Assembly: GCA_014169315.1 (NCBI GenBank)
Contig: AP022133.1
Coordinates: 1,922,001-1,986,000 of the forward strand
From: Enterobacter cloacae
Lineage (GTDB): Bacteria; Pseudomonadota; Gammaproteobacteria; Enterobacterales; Enterobacteriaceae
Length of the DNA: 64,000 nucleotides
Direction of reading: 5' to 3'
Numbering within the stretch: position 1 is the stretch's first letter; each line of letters begins with the position of its first letter. A program made the position numbers and the translations under genes. The notes beneath the pieces were generated by a model. The model worked only from the letters and a program-made list of their open reading frames with translations, was not told the DNA's origin and made no database searches. Positions 62,989 to 64,000 of this stretch are shown here, piece by piece.

Positions 62989-64000
62989 ATGGAATTCTTA
63001 ATGGACCCGTCAATCTGGGTAGGATTGCTCACGCTGGTGGTGCTGGAGATTGTTCTCGGCATCGATAACCTGGTGTTCATTGCCATCCTTGCGGATAAAC
63101 TTCCGCCAAAACAACGTGATAAAGCGCGTCTGATCGGTCTCTCGCTGGCACTGTTCATGCGACTGGCACTGTTGTCCGTCATCTCGTGGATGGTGACGCT
63201 GACGAAACCGCTTTTTTCCGTCATGGATTTCACCTTCTCTGGCCGCGATTTGATCATGCTGCTGGGGGGGATATTCCTGCTGTTCAAGGCCACAACCGAA
63301 CTGCACGAACGGCTGGAAAACAGACAGCACGATGATGGTCACGGTAAGGGGTATGCCAGCTTCTGGGTGGTTGTATTGCAGATCGTGGTGCTTGATGCCG
63401 TCTTCTCGCTGGATGCGGTGATCACGGCGGTGGGTATGGTGAACCACCTGCCAGTGATGATGGCAGCCGTAGTGATTGCGATGGCGATGATGTTGCTGGC
63501 CTCGAAGCCGCTGACGCGTTTCGTGAACCAACATCCAACGGTCGTGGTGCTGTGTCTGAGCTTCCTGCTGATGATTGGTCTGAGCCTGGTCGCGGAAGGT
63601 TTTGGCTTCCATATTCCGAAAGGTTACCTGTATGCCGCGATTGGCTTCTCGATCCTTATCGAGCTGTTTAACCAGATTGCGCGCCGTAACTTCATTAAGC
63701 AGCAATCGAATCAGCCGCTGCGTGCCCGTACGGCGGATGCCATTCTGCGCCTGATGGGTGGCCGTCGTCAGGTGACCGTACAGTCCGATAACGAAAGCCG
63801 TAACCCGGTTCCGGTCCCTGAAGGGGCGTTCGTTGAAGAAGAACGCTACATGATCAACGGCGTGCTCTCACTGGCCTCCCGTTCGCTGCGCGGTATCATG
63901 ACCCCGCGCGGTGAAATTAGCTGGGTAGATGCCAACCTGAGCGTCAGTGAAATCCGTCAGCAACTGCTCTCTTCACCTCACAGTCTGTTCCCGGTGTGTC
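62989..64000 (+). CDS. yoaE: TerC-family membrane protein YoaE, N-terminal part
   Basis: The first 337 codons of a protein of about 518 residues; the rest is beyond the window. The TerC domain (about 1-235) has repeated acidic motifs in [20 protein letters not shown] and [18 protein letters not shown], used for metal movement in relatives. A CBS-pair/CorC-type domain begins at [20 protein letters not shown]. Transported ion unknown; metal export is inferred. AGGAG stands before the ATG. Confidence 0.92.
   Translation, partial: MEFLMDPSIWVGLLTLVVLEIVLGIDNLVFIAILADKLPPKQRDKARLIGLSLALFMRLALLSVISWMVTLTKPLFSVMDFTFSGRDLIMLLGGIFLLFKATTELHERLENRQHDDGHGKGYASFWVVVLQIVVLDAVFSLDAVITAVGMVNHLPVMMAAVVIAMAMMLLASKPLTRFVNQHPTVVVLCLSFLLMIGLSLVAEGFGFHIPKGYLYAAIGFSILIELFNQIARRNFIKQQSNQPLRARTADAILRLMGGRRQVTVQSDNESRNPVPVPEGAFVEEERYMINGVLSLASRSLRGIMTPRGEISWVDANLSVSEIRQQLLSSPHSLFPVC

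Overview
The window is about 56.5 kb of conserved enterobacterial chromosome, interrupted by one 7.5-kb AT-rich insertion. Gene order (argS/yecM/cutC/cmoBA/yecN/yecE/yecD/aspS/nudB/yebC/ruvCAB/znuBCA/mepM/lpxM/pykA/hexR/zwf/edd/eda/purT/ptrB/exoX/yobB/holE/copCD/yebY/sdsR/pphA/yebV/rsmF/letBA/msrC/proQ/prc/htpX/yebQ/kdgR/yobH/mgrB/yebO/yobF/cspC/rlmA/mntP/yobD/manZYX/yoaE) follows the E. coli K-12 map. Relative to K-12, torYZ, yebB and yebEFG are missing at the expected places. A VirK/YbjX-family gene, a metallo-beta-lactamase-fold hydrolase gene and an FtsI paralogue like Salmonella PBP3SAL are present in addition. Together with ERIC and REP repeats this points to Enterobacter or a close relative; the species cannot be fixed from the sequence alone.

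Layout. 1-4035: argS start, yecM, cutC, then cmoB, cmoA and yecN on the minus strand. 4088-12398: yecE (DUF72) cut in two by an integrative element (4428-11919). The element carries a large serine integrase, a membrane protein, a 1-kb non-coding region with repeated palindromes, three unrecognised small genes, an ISL3-family insertion sequence, a resolvase with an upstream three-site res-like region, and two small predicted secreted proteins, one of them frameshifted. The two chromosome junctions can be rebuilt into a symmetric attP with an AG core dinucleotide. The insertion sequence sits exactly inside the 8-bp spacer of a near-consensus LexA operator.

12395-21292: yecD, aspS-nudB-yebC-ruvC, an ERIC element, ruvAB, and the zinc transporter znuBC/znuA around a Zur operator. 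21308-31978: cell-envelope genes mepM and lpxM, then pykA, hexR, zwf, edd, eda and purT, with readable HexR, GntR and PurR operators. 32174-46302: ptrB, exoX, yobB, holE, a copper cluster (copC-copD-yebY), sRNA SdsR, the VirK-like gene, pphA, yebV, rsmF, the LetAB lipid-transport system and msrC. 46399-55504: proQ-prc, htpX with a heat-shock promoter, yebQ, kdgR, yobH, an intact mgrB with a PhoP box, yebO, the hydrolase and yobF-cspC. 55724-64000: PBP3-like transpeptidase, rlmA, mntP under a yybP-ykoY manganese riboswitch, yobD, a short ERIC relative, manXYZ and the start of yoaE.

The part most likely to be new is the yecE element. It combines two serine recombinases of different classes, an unexplained non-coding region, and an SOS operator that abuts a res-like array and has been cut by an IS. 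No conjugation, replication, capsid or recognised defence gene is visible in it, so its cargo function remains open.
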